From NCBI GenBank assembly GCA_028565635.1, contig JAOXYB010041393.1, forward strand, positions 1-46,570: a DNA stretch of 46,570 nt, in the 5' to 3' direction. The position numbers and the translations under genes are program-made. Below the pieces are notes generated by a model. The model ran no database searches, was not told the DNA's origin, and saw only the letters and a list, made by a program, of their open reading frames with translations. Positions 25,935 to 36,300 of this stretch are shown here, one piece after another (position 1 is the stretch's first letter; each line of letters begins with the position of its first letter). The stretch is from Phoronis ovalis. Its lineage: Eukaryota > Phoronida > Phoronidae.

Positions 25935-27250
25935 TTAGTCGTCAAGTGATAAACGACTAAATACAGGTAATCTCAGTCCACGACTAACATCTAAAGGCGA
26001 ACTACAGGTATTGTCCTCAAATGGAGGTGATGGTGGGCAAAATATTTCTTCAACATGATCGAAGTTGTTATTAGTTTGATTCAACATCATCAGTTGCTGT
26101 TGAAATGTTGGCGATGGTGGTAAATCCGGGTATAAGAAATTATTCGAAGACGCCACAGGAGCACTGATTGGAGCCACGTTAAGCGGAGAAAACATACTGA
26201 AAACATCATCATTCAAAAAACTAGGACTCAGTGATGGACTATCACCACTAATACTTGAAGGTGGCGAGTCAGCGGTACTTCCCAGAGGAAGGCTAAAGTG
26301 CAACGGTCTAGGTTTGATTGGTACTTGCGTCTGCTGCTGTTGTCTCGTGCTGTTGATGTGGTTCAATTTCCCTTCATCGTCATTGTGAATAAAATGACAA
26401 CGAGGTCCGTACGGACAGAATCCTATAGTATGGAATGTACGACACAGTTCTGTTTTGTATTTAGGATGACGAGAGAGACTTCTTAATTCGTGAGCACCAT
26501 GGGCGAATTGGCACTTATCCCCATATTTACAATGACCCGACTCCTCAAAAGGTCTACACAGTTCGGTTTTGTAACGGGTTGAATTTTGTGCTTGTTGTTG
26601 CTGCTGTGGCTGTTGTTGCTGCTGCTGGAGTTGTCGCTGATTACGATCACCGGGTTCGGACAACGTACGATCCAGCCGTTGGCGATTCAAACCGGGAAGA
26701 GGCGAGTCGGATAACGAGATCAGTTGTGTAGCTGTTGGGCTGATTTTGCCGCTCACAGTCGGCATGAAAGCACTGTTACTCCTAGGTCTGGAGTTAAAAT
26801 TCATTATAGGTGAACCAACAATTTTGCGTTGTTGTGTAGGACTAGATCCATAGTTTGTGCTGTTCCTTTGATTCTGAAAAATAAGAATACCAAAAATTAA
26901 GTCACTTGTCGTACAAACGGACCAACAAACGAGTCCCGAAATTCCAGCTAAAAACATCAAATTGTTAAACGATTTTTTAGATTCAGCGATACACATTTAA
27001 ACATCCAAACAACTAATTGAAGACTTGAATTTTTTGCACGAAACCGGCAACATAGATAAATGGTCATGTTATGTATCGGAATTTTGAGAGCAACAAGTAA
27101 TACGCCGCTGTAAATTTGTGTCATATAACACTGGTGTTATGAGCACCTGTTTAGTTTTCGCACACTTCAAAGTTTAAAGTTGTTCTTGGTATTTACCTGA
27201 CAAAGAACATCTCCAACGTCGTAAAACGCAGAAACTAAAGCTGTAGACAT
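25935..27250 (-). CDS. ZFP36L1: Tristetraprolin/TIS11-family CCCH zinc-finger mRNA-decay factor (complete, two exons)
   Basis: Exon 1 is 27197-27250, exon 2 is 25935-26873 (stop included), with a 323-bp intron bounded by GT (CAG|GTAAAT) and AG (TTTTCAG|AAT), phase 0. The product is 330 residues and begins [18 protein letters not shown], like the conserved N-terminus of ZFP36L1/L2-type proteins. Two fingers follow the CX8CX5CX3H pattern: C124, C133, C139, H143 and C162, C171, C177, H181, each led by (R/K)YKTELC, with an 18-residue linker. Gln-rich runs precede finger 1 (about residues 98-112). The C-terminus, [12 protein letters not shown], is the CNOT1-recruiting motif. The family binds AU-rich elements in mRNA 3' UTRs and brings in the CCR4-NOT deadenylase in the cytoplasm. 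LDRTLS90EPG fits the MK2/14-3-3 control site. The symbol denotes the family; the invertebrate gene is a single-type TIS11 homologue. Confidence 0.95.
27197..27250 (-). CDS. Exon 1 coding part of the TIS11 gene
   Basis: The 18 codons end exactly at a GTAAAT donor. The ATG (27248-27250) lies in a favourable context (A at -3 in AGAAATG) and is chosen because it gives the family's conserved N-terminal peptide. The open frame that runs on from exon 2 into the intron (to 26996) is intronic read-through. Confidence 0.93.
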
Positions 27251-27325
27251 TTCTAGAGGTAATTTTTCCACACTATCTATCTCAAAAACTCTCAACTTCT
27301 GATTTGCCTCAGACAGCGTGCTTGA

Positions 27326-27331
27326 TTTATA
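27326..27331 (-). promoter_or_regulatory. TATA box of the TIS11 gene
   Basis: The minus strand reads TATAAA about 76 bases upstream of the start codon. This implies transcription starting near 27295-27300 and a 5' UTR of about 50 bases. A CCAAT box (complement of 27383-27387) lies about 52 bases further upstream. Confidence 0.65.
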
Positions 27332-27382
27332 ATGAGCAACGAGGTTTGGTAGGTGGAGCCTAAAGTTGTAACATGAGTTCTG

Positions 27383-27387
27383 ATTGG
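27383..27387 (-). promoter_or_regulatory. CCAAT box of the TIS11 gene
   Basis: CCAAT on the minus strand, at the usual distance from the TATA box. Confidence 0.5.
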
Positions 27388-27431
27388 TTGATTTGTTTCG
27401 CTATTAATAAATACACATCATTAATGTGACA

Positions 27432-27445
27432 CACGTGATGAGTCA
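27432..27445 (-). promoter_or_regulatory. Adjacent E-box (CACGTG) and AP-1 site (TGAGTCA)
   Basis: CACGTG at 27432-27437 and TGAGTCA at 27439-27445 are separated by one base, about 100 bases upstream of the TATA box. Exact consensus matches side by side in a proximal promoter are suggestive of stress or mitogen input; occupancy is not shown. Confidence 0.5.
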
Positions 27446-27691
27446 AGCTGTGTGGATTGATTGAATGAACCGAATTGTTGTTACATTATATCTTGTTTCT
27501 TAACGGACAAAATTTAAGAATAATTTCAAATTTTTGTTTAGAGTCAACGGTCCAAGGTATCACGATTCTGGTTAATATGTGTCATACTTGAGTAACCAAG
27601 AGGAGAAAATAATTTATAGGTATATTATTATTTCCCGAAGGTTCTGATACCTAAGTTTCCAGTTGACTGGTCATCGCTATTATTAGTCATG

Positions 27692-27699
27692 TGACGTCA
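27692..27699. promoter_or_regulatory. Full palindromic CRE (TGACGTCA)
   Basis: An exact CREB/ATF site about 360 bases upstream of the TIS11 TATA box. Another E-box, CACGTG, follows at 27893-27898. Confidence 0.5.
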
Positions 27700-28209
27700 T
27701 AATCCCTGTTGCTTTCTTTGGCTTCCTTTCGGGCTTTCTTTTCAATAGAAAAGGCGTAAATAAGGGGCAAATAAATAACTTAATTTGAGACATAGCTGTA
27801 CAGTGATTGTGTATCACATACACAAGGCTACAGAAAATAGCTTGGTGTACGATATTTTAATTGCTCAACCTTTTACGGAACTCACGTGATAATTTTCCCG
27901 CGTTTTCTGACAGCTGTTGCTTCGCGCCAGAAGCACCTATCAATATGACTCACGTATGATAACCAATAAACAAAAATCCCAATCCATCTGATTAATTATA
28001 AACCTTTAACAGATGTTATTACTAAAACGACTGCTAAAAATTCGCAAATATCACGTTTTCTAAGAGTTGTTTACATACAATAAATCCCATGTAAAAGTGT
28101 TTAAGTTTCTCATCTATCAAAACCCTCCTAACAAAATGCCGTCATATTTATAATTAGGGATTCGGAGCAGTTGTTGATAAGTTATTAGAATAGAATGTGC
28201 GATAACTTT

Positions 28210-28230
28210 CTGTATCTAATATAGATACAG
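28210..28230. repeat. Perfect 9-bp inverted repeat with GATA cores
   Basis: CTGTATCTA (28210-28218) and TAGATACAG (28222-28230) flank three bases. The arms contain AGATA, and further GATAA cores lie on both sides, so it could be a GATA-factor cluster upstream of TIS11, or chance. Confidence 0.55.
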
Positions 28231-29097
28231 ATAATGACAAATGTGAAAATATTTAAAACAAAGGAGTCCTGAAATAAAAATGACACCACCTGCTTTCATT
28301 CTAAAAACGCGCTGATAATGTAAACACCGTTCTACTTTTAGTCTGAAAAAAATTTCATTATCAAAGTGTTTAATTAAACTAAATAAAGTAGTCTAATTTG
28401 TCGGTTGTTTACAATATCGGTATTTTACAGAAGTGTTTTTCCGATTGTGTTATTTAATTCTTCGCAGAAACAGATCCAGCGGTGTCACATTTACTTCATC
28501 GGCTTTATCCATTTGTTTCTTGTTTTCGCAAACAACAACTCACGTCTGAAATAATTCATGATAATTGTCGTAAGATACGTCACAAAATCTGAAAATTCAA
28601 CAGGCACGTGTTTTGAGTGTTCCTGAATTATAAAAAATCTGTATTTAGAACTGCTGACTTCCTAACCAACATTCTGACAAACGACAGGTCGTGTGCTTGG
28701 ATAAAAAATATATACTTAATGATCAGCGCTACATGTTTGCACATACTCCGAAATACTACTTGAATGTTTACGCAGAAAGCTTAAGAAAGAATCTGGGTAT
28801 AGGAGTAAAACACAAATTCCCGGGCAAATTCAGCTTTTCTATTCTGACGAAAATAACAAAGTTTCCGTATATATGCACACAGTATAGATATTTATAAATA
28901 ATACGGCCAGCTGCAGGTGCTTCACAGTGTGTAATATCTCGTACCAAGCATTCTGCAGAATCTACCGATTTTAGTTTTCGCACTTAGATCGTGGGAATAT
29001 TTTTTTCACGTAACCAGGAAATGATTTATAAATAGCACCCGCATTTTCGAAGTCCTTAAATAGCAGCAGCCTCTAATTATTGTGATTGCAAAATTGA

Positions 29098-29337
29098 CCA
29101 CTAGATGTCAGTGCACTACAGTGCATTGACGAAAAGCAATTCAGATTGTAGTTAACAAACGAAGGACACAGTGAGAACTGAATTAATTTTCATATTGATT
29201 TAAATTGTGACTTCATACTGCATAGCGTACCTGATCAGTTTTAAATAAGAACTATTTCAAAATCTAATTCTTAGTGTTCGGTTTGAATATGAATACCACT
29301 ATCTGTTTTACTATTTTTATATGCCACTAGATGGCAC
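29098..29337 (+). promoter_or_regulatory. Pair of CTCF-like motifs (candidate insulator)
   Basis: CCACTAGATGGCAC at 29324-29337 fits the animal CTCF core (CCAC-N-AG-R-K-GGC-R-C). A second, same-orientation copy, CCACTAGATGTCA at 29098-29110, has one core change (GGC to GTC). They sit 226 bases apart between the TIS11 and CENP-like genes. The motif match is seen; insulator function is inference. Confidence 0.4.
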
Positions 29338-31601
29338 AACAAATCAGTGTTCACTTGGAAACAATGTCGTACACTTTTCATGGGAGTAACTCCTACACTT
29401 AGAGTTACGATTCAGTAATGATAAAAATGTAACTTCTTTATTAATTTGTTTAAACGACAGGTTCACAGAGAGTCAATTAATAGAAAATATAAAATAGAAT
29501 AAATAAATAATAAACGTACGGGTGAACTTATAAATAAATCAGCGACGTGCCGTAACAGCCGTAACACAAAAATATGAGGGTTGGATATTATATATTTCTG
29601 GAACGAAGTGAGTTGTCAATTTATCTACTGAAGATTGTGCTGACATTGAATACTGTTTGTCACGTTACCGCTACTTATCGGCTCGTGTTAGATTTTGCCT
29701 GCACCTCTGAGGTGACATCAGCCTACTGCATTTTTGTTGTAAAGTGGCGGATGTCAACTATTTAAAAAGTGTGGCAACGCGTGTAAAACTCGCGGCTAAA
29801 ATCAACTGTTTCACCTATAAACTTGCACCTTCAGTCTGGCAATACAGGTGGACATTAGTCCCGGACATTAGTTAAAACATACTTTATCGAGTTATTGGAA
29901 ATGGATATAAACTGTTTTGGCAAATTCTTATAAATCATTTAAAACATATATGCAATAACAAGGTATTTGATAATGTGCATATTTAAATTTTGTAAACAAA
30001 GATATTTCGGATAAAACATTGCTTTTCGATTTGGTCTGACACCAAAGACAGCTGCAAATATCTTGTTTCATTGCTTAAATTTTCGAAGATAAATGAATGC
30101 GCATGAGTAGGATGATGCATTTGTGCTCTGCACTGAAATTTAATTATGATTTTATTTTAGCAAGCTAGTTTTAGCAGTTTGTCTATTAGGTTGCACACTT
30201 AGCATGTTTCTTTATCTGGAGTTGTCTGTTGGTGCTTTGGAGCACAATGTGCAATGATAAACCTCGCCGATGATGCTATGTTAGGAGCAAACACATTATT
30301 TAAAATCCTTTAAACAATTTGTGTACAACTTGCTAATTTACAAAACCGGTTCCTTTTGAATTTTTTTTAATTATGAAATTCAATTTTTAAAATCTGTTCG
30401 TCAGTTTATAGTTTTATTGATGAACTCACTAATTATTTCATCACAAAGGTTACCTCTCTATAAGTAAAGCATACTTTAAAAACAAACTTAAGCAGTTTCA
30501 GTAACAAAAACAATAAATACTGATGAATATGAAATTGTTCTTTCAACATGTTGAAATCCTCTGGATAAAAGTTTGATAGGAAAGTAGTCTCCTGGTTTGA
30601 GGATAGACAAAGTTTTATTGCAGTGATTACCAAATTTCCATTCTCCAACGAATACATAAACAAGCTTTTAAAATCATTTTTGTATGTATTTTCAACAATT
30701 TGCACGTACACAATTATCTAGTACATAAGATGAATAATGACACATGCTTCATTTCACACTACTCTCACAAAAGCAGAAGGTAAATGAATATATAAGCTCT
30801 AATAGCAAAATCAACTTACACTACTCTAATAAATTATATTATAAAAACTACCCAATCTTGAGTCAGGGTTTGTACTTCTTCACCATACTTGCTACTATTT
30901 TGCTAAACACATCAATCACCAGAGTAAGAAGTTAAGATGAAAACTACATTGACATAACAGACGACAGCAACAGAGACTAATGCAGGACAAATGGTGACAC
31001 TCATTACAACAGCTTCTGTACTCGCTCCAATAACTTTACTTCTAAATCTAATTGACAAGCTATCTAGTACATGTACAATGATAGCTTCCACAGAAAAAGC
31101 GGCTTTAAATTTGCAGCATTGATTCACAGTAACTTTGCTTCATCTAACTGCAAACAACATATACGTAACGACAGCTATATACATAAATATAAATGGCCCT
31201 TGGAAACAGCACACTTTTATACATTGGTCATACAATCTAATATGACATATAGCTTTTTTACAGCTTTTTAGTAAAAAAAACAAACAAAAAGAATACTCAT
31301 TGTACTTCACTTTGATTAATTATCTTAATACATTGAATACCCTACCCTGTCTGCAGACTAAGGAAGGACTAATTATATAAGGATATTGATAATTGACCAT
31401 TTTGATAATTTTACTCACATTTCGTGTTTTATAACAGCACTATCAATAAATTGATCATTATCAGTAATGAAAATAGAAATATATAAAATTGGAATTTTGA
31501 AGCCCTTAATGGAATAATAGTATCAAACTATCAACATTTAAATATGACTAAATATAAGTCGCACAGTTGAAAAAAGTATAACTTGTCATCACTTTAGGCA
31601 A

Positions 31602-31607
31602 TTTATT
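31602..31607 (-). promoter_or_regulatory. Polyadenylation signal of the CENP-like gene
   Basis: AATAAA on the minus strand, about 145 bases after the stop codon, so the 3' UTR is probably short (about 165 bases). Confidence 0.55.
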
Positions 31608-31750
31608 TGAGTAAAAAAAATGTTCGATGATACAAACTTCATTATTCGGACCGAGTCCAGTCTGTACATTGAACAGCTAAGGCTACATAGCCATAAAATT
31701 ATGAATTTTGTTATAGATATATTATCGATACATTCACATAGAATGTGACT

Positions 31751-33341
31751 TTACTGGATTTTACAGTTCTCTTCTTGTTCTCCCTGTGTGCCTTGCGTAT
31801 CTTGTTGAGCTCTTCTACTGTGCAGTGCTTTCTGTTCTGGAGATTTTTTCAAGCTTAAAATGCGTTGTGGGGCTCCTAATCTTTTCTTAATATCACTGTC
31901 TGGTACATTAGCCTTCTTAGGACTGTTTGTAATGGTAGATAGTGCACTCGGGATAACCTATTGTAAAATAAATAAAAACGTTAAAAAATCATACTAAGCT
32001 TACAAAATACTATATTTACAATAAAATAATTAAAGTAATTCAAACTATTTTATGCCCTCTACCCTCTAACATCTTTACAGTTATAGGTTAAATATACAAT
32101 TTATTTCAGATCCCCAATGTTAATTTATAATGAAACAACGTTGAGATAGAGAGCATAGTCGAGGTAATTTACCATTTTATCTAGCCTAGGTCCATCTTGT
32201 GATGCCTGACTTCTAGTGCGCACACCTGACCCACCAGGTAATACCGGTATCTACAAGATAATACACAAATAGTTTTTTTAAAATCTGTATACACAATACA
32301 CCAAGTGACGTTATTGTCTAGCAAGTCTTCCTTGAGCAAGCACTCGCAAGCCACTTTTTTTTATATACAATGCACTTGTTGCACATGCTGCCAAAAAATT
32401 GGCAAAAGTATTATTGCAAAGATATCTTATACAGTACCCAGTTTTAAATGCCTTGCCTATGTTTAAATTTTCTAGACTGAGCTTACCTTAGATTTAGTTT
32501 TTTGTGAAGACAGACTTGTTCTTTTCTTTTTGGATAATCTCACTGCAGTTGATCGTCTCAACACAAATGGACTTGGTTTAGCTTGAGGGATATCAGCAAA
32601 ACCTGCAAATAGGAACTACAAATTTGTACTTCTGGCATAACAAACTGTCTTGTACTTCCTGTATAATGTTTTGGTATTTGAACTGCTGTGCTATTTAAAG
32701 CAATCGATATACTAAGGTTATTTTCCTATAGTATTACAAACTATGTAATTATGCAGAAGACACCACCCCGACTTCAAGGTGATAAAACTGATTGTCTCCA
32801 ACAGAACGCATATTCTATGGCAACTTTGTGTGCTGACTGGCAGAACTGGTGTCTCATTTCTGGGCTTGTTTCTTCTATGAGATAATTCATCATTCACGAA
32901 GATATGTTGTAAATAACATTGACAGATGAAGTTGTCCGGATCAGATGTTGTTTCAGATATATTTGCTTTATAATATAAACACATGAAAATTTTCTTTACC
33001 TTTGCTAACCACCTCTGGCAATCCTTCCGGGTCTACCTCAGGGGACTCGGTTCTTTCAGGGGACTCTGACTTTTCCTGTGAAATGCGAGAACGCTTTGCC
33101 TGATTGGCAACAGGTGACACAGATAATCTTTTACTAGTCAAGGTAGAGACTTTCGAGGGAAGATTGTCTAAAGTAGAAGATGTAGGCGTCTGGCTTCTAC
33201 GAGTTGATGGTCGAGCTATACGACTCTCCTTCTGCTTTAGGGAAGGTACAGTATCTGGCTTAATTTCCATTTTCATACTCCATGGTTTAGCCACAATTTT
33301 GTCATCTATAGGTTTATTTTTCTGCTCCTTCAACATTTCTC
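31751..33341 (-). CDS. Basic, SP/TP-rich tail and CKIQ farnesylation box of the CENP-like gene (four exons)
   Basis: Exons 33000-33341, 32487-32602, 32173-32250 and 31751-31957 encode about 246 residues with little coiled coil. Proline-directed sites include RRSQTPT, RLSVSPV, SESPERTESPE, KPSPFVL, TNSPKKA and LKKSPEQ; SPKK fits the CDK1 consensus. Basic clusters (NQAKRSR, SKKKRTS) are candidate nuclear signals. The final residues are CKIQ then TAA at 31751-31753. CaaX boxes ending in Gln are typical farnesyltransferase substrates. Cell-cycle phosphorylation and membrane or kinetochore targeting are inferred from these motifs. Confidence 0.9.
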
Positions 33342-36300
33342 CTGAAAGTGAGAGATGACGGTGTGAAAATAATTTCAGCTAAGCAATATCTGTGAATAGG
33401 GATTTATTCGATGCGACATGATATATCGGACAAAAAATTATATCAAGCTACAATTGAACCAAGTAAAACTTAGAGAATCAATAACAAATTACACAGCTAA
33501 GTCTAATTACAAAATTAACACCTAAAATAGTGCTAAATCTTACCCAGTGCTTGAACTCTAACTTTCAATGTCTTGTTCTGGGATTCTAGAGTTTTAGCTT
33601 TTTGTATAAGACCATGATACTTATCAAAGCTTTCTTCAGCTTCTTTAGTTTTCATAGATAGTTGTTGCTGAAGATCTGAAATCGTCTCTGCCAGTTCCTA
33701 AAATATGGCAACAAGCATATAACATGTTGCGTAGAAGCATGTAACCAATTTTCCCTCAAGGAAAGTGAAAGCCTTCCATTATCTGAACAATGCAACTGTT
33801 CTGACATTCAATTCTGTACTTCTGGACATAAATGTATTTTAGTCGCTGCAAATGGTAATTTTGATTTATTAGTTAAATGAGAAGCCAGACTAACAAAAGC
33901 ATAAACTTTTGGAAAGGTACCTATATAAGGATCATGAAGAATTACTTTACTTGTATTTCACATGATTTACAAAAGCAATGAGGCCATTTTGTGTGAAAAC
34001 CCCCTTTTTTGCAAGACAAACTTTTAAAAATGTAAGTGCAACACCCACTACAGATATAAAGCTGAAACTTGGCCAAAAATTACTTCCAACAGGAAACTCT
34101 AATCAAGTGTTTCAAATTTTTAAATATTGCTCCATTTTTAAATTATGTGTTATTATTACATGGGTCAAAGAAAAATTTTCTGGCTGCTTAATTTTGAAAG
34201 GTCATAACTTTTGAATAACAGAAAATTTAAAAAATCTGAGATAGTTTTAGAGTTTAAAAGACATTTCAGATGATGGTATTTCCAAAATTTATACAGCTGC
34301 TGTTAAATACTGCATTCAGCTACATAACAAGCACCATATAAAACAAGTGCTAAGAAGTCAATGTATGTGAGAGTATATATGGCACAAACAGCACTTATTT
34401 ACTGCCTTTAGGCTGTCTCGTAAAGCTAGATCACATATCCTACAATCCACACACCTACCATACTTCTCTAGATCCTGACCACAGGATAAAGAAGGAACGT
34501 GTGTAACAAATATTTCTAGTTTACAATTTTACTCTTATTTCTTCTCTTAATAAATTAATCATTTTCAACAATTAAACTACAAATATATAAAACTGGGTTT
34601 TCTGACCCCCTTCTTTAAAGAAGTGAACTAAGCCCTCACTGTTATATACTCTACAAAAATACCTAGGCAAATGACAGATTTGCAAGAAAGAAATAATGTT
34701 AAATGTGTGCAAATCTAACAAAGGCCAGGGAATTTTTTAAGTTCTTAGTTTGTAAACATGAATGTATACAAACTATGCAACTTGAATATATAGTTACCTT
34801 TGAACCTGCATTTGATATTCCATTCTTATCCTCTACAACCCTATCGTTCTTAAGAGCACTTTGAGCCTTTTCTAAATCCTGCTCTAAAGAGTTCATATCA
34901 CTCTCCATTTTGCGAGCATTTGACATGGTTAGCTGAAGCTTCCCTTTCAATGATTCTTTTACGGCTTTCAGCTCAGAAACATCCTGCTGCAGCTTAACAA
35001 TCTGTAACATACATCCAGTGTCATGTTGTTTAACAAAAAACTATTTACTGCATGAGTAAAGATTTAGATAGTTACAACATCTATGTAATAAGAGCAAGAC
35101 ATAATTTACATACAATGCACTGATCTTTAGATAAATAAGTGATATCTTCACACTTGATATGACAGTTACCTTGTTCATTGCGCGGATAGAACAGAAATAT
35201 TAGGTGAACGCTTGATGTTAAGAAATGTCACAACCACAAGGAGTAATTTTTCTGTGTTTGGTAAGAAATCTTACTGTTTAAGGGCTATGCCGTTAAAACT
35301 ATGAATGTTAAACTGAAAATTGCTTATATTAATATGGAGGTAGAGGCTTGTACAAAGTTTCAATCAGAGGGGGAAAGAGGTTAGAAAGTCTTTAGTATTG
35401 GCAAGATCATTTTTATTGTGAGGGAGGGCAATAAAATAATTTGAATTGCTGGGTGATTAAAATAGTTCGAATTATTGGGGGAGGATAAAATGTATTCAGG
35501 GCCACTCAAAGATAATCTCTAATGGAACAGCTTCAATGCAAATAATACACAATGTGCACCTGTTGCTTTTCTTGCTCAGATACTCCTACCGCTGAGCTTT
35601 GTCTCTCAAGTGACTCATTCAACTGACAAACTTTAGTTTTCTCTTCTGCTAATTGTCCACGCAGTTTGTTACACTGTGCTTCAAGCTGTGTCACCTCCTG
35701 CAAAGAAATTGACTGACAAATGTAAGAGTTTATGCTATAAGTAGTAATAAATGTTGCAAACATACCATGTACAACTAGGTAGCAAGCTATCAACTCAAAT
35801 TGTGGTTTCGCTAATCTCAAGAATTGTAATATAAAAGCAACCATGTAAAAATCTGGCTTCATTTCTAATTTGATGTTTGAACTTAGCTGAAAATGGAAAC
35901 GATTAACTATTGTATCTAATAATTACTTTTATAAGATCTGCATTTGTGCAGCGTACTTTCACGCGACTTCATGACAATATATAACTTAATGCTATAAATA
36001 ACTGAATTTGACTTGCTTGCTCTTTACAAGCAACACTGGAAATGAAAACAAATCATGCGTTTATTTATACCTTAGAAATAGCATGCTTTCCAACCTCCTC
36101 CTTCAAAGATTCGAATTGCCTCTGCAAAGTACGTTTTTCATTATTCAGTTCACTTTTTTCCTCCTTTAATTTTTTGTTTTGGGATCTTAATGAATCAATG
36201 TCCTTCTCAACATGTTTATTGTTACTTTCAGTCTGGCTTAGTTTAGAGTTTAGTTCTGTCATCTGCATTTGCAACTCAGCCTTATCATTTTCCAGACTTA

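Larger units (their letters stand above)
27900..31575. other. Intergenic region between the two minus-strand genes
   Basis: No gene is seen. CpG remains fairly common to about 29.8 kb. It holds a 9-bp-arm palindrome (28210-28230), an E-box at 28605-28610, two CTCF-like motifs (29098-29110 and 29324-29337), and a doubled GGACATTAGT (29850-29859 and 29863-29872). The part nearest the CENP-like gene is AT-rich and featureless. Confidence 0.5.

Noticed and set aside
26874-26996. N-terminal extension of the TIS11 exon 2 frame
   Set aside because: A clear acceptor (TTTTCAG) at 26874 and an exon 1 that supplies the conserved family N-terminus show this is intron read-through.
33978-34214. 78-codon frame inside an intron of the CENP-like gene
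   Set aside because: Intronic, antisense to the gene, and without recognisable features.
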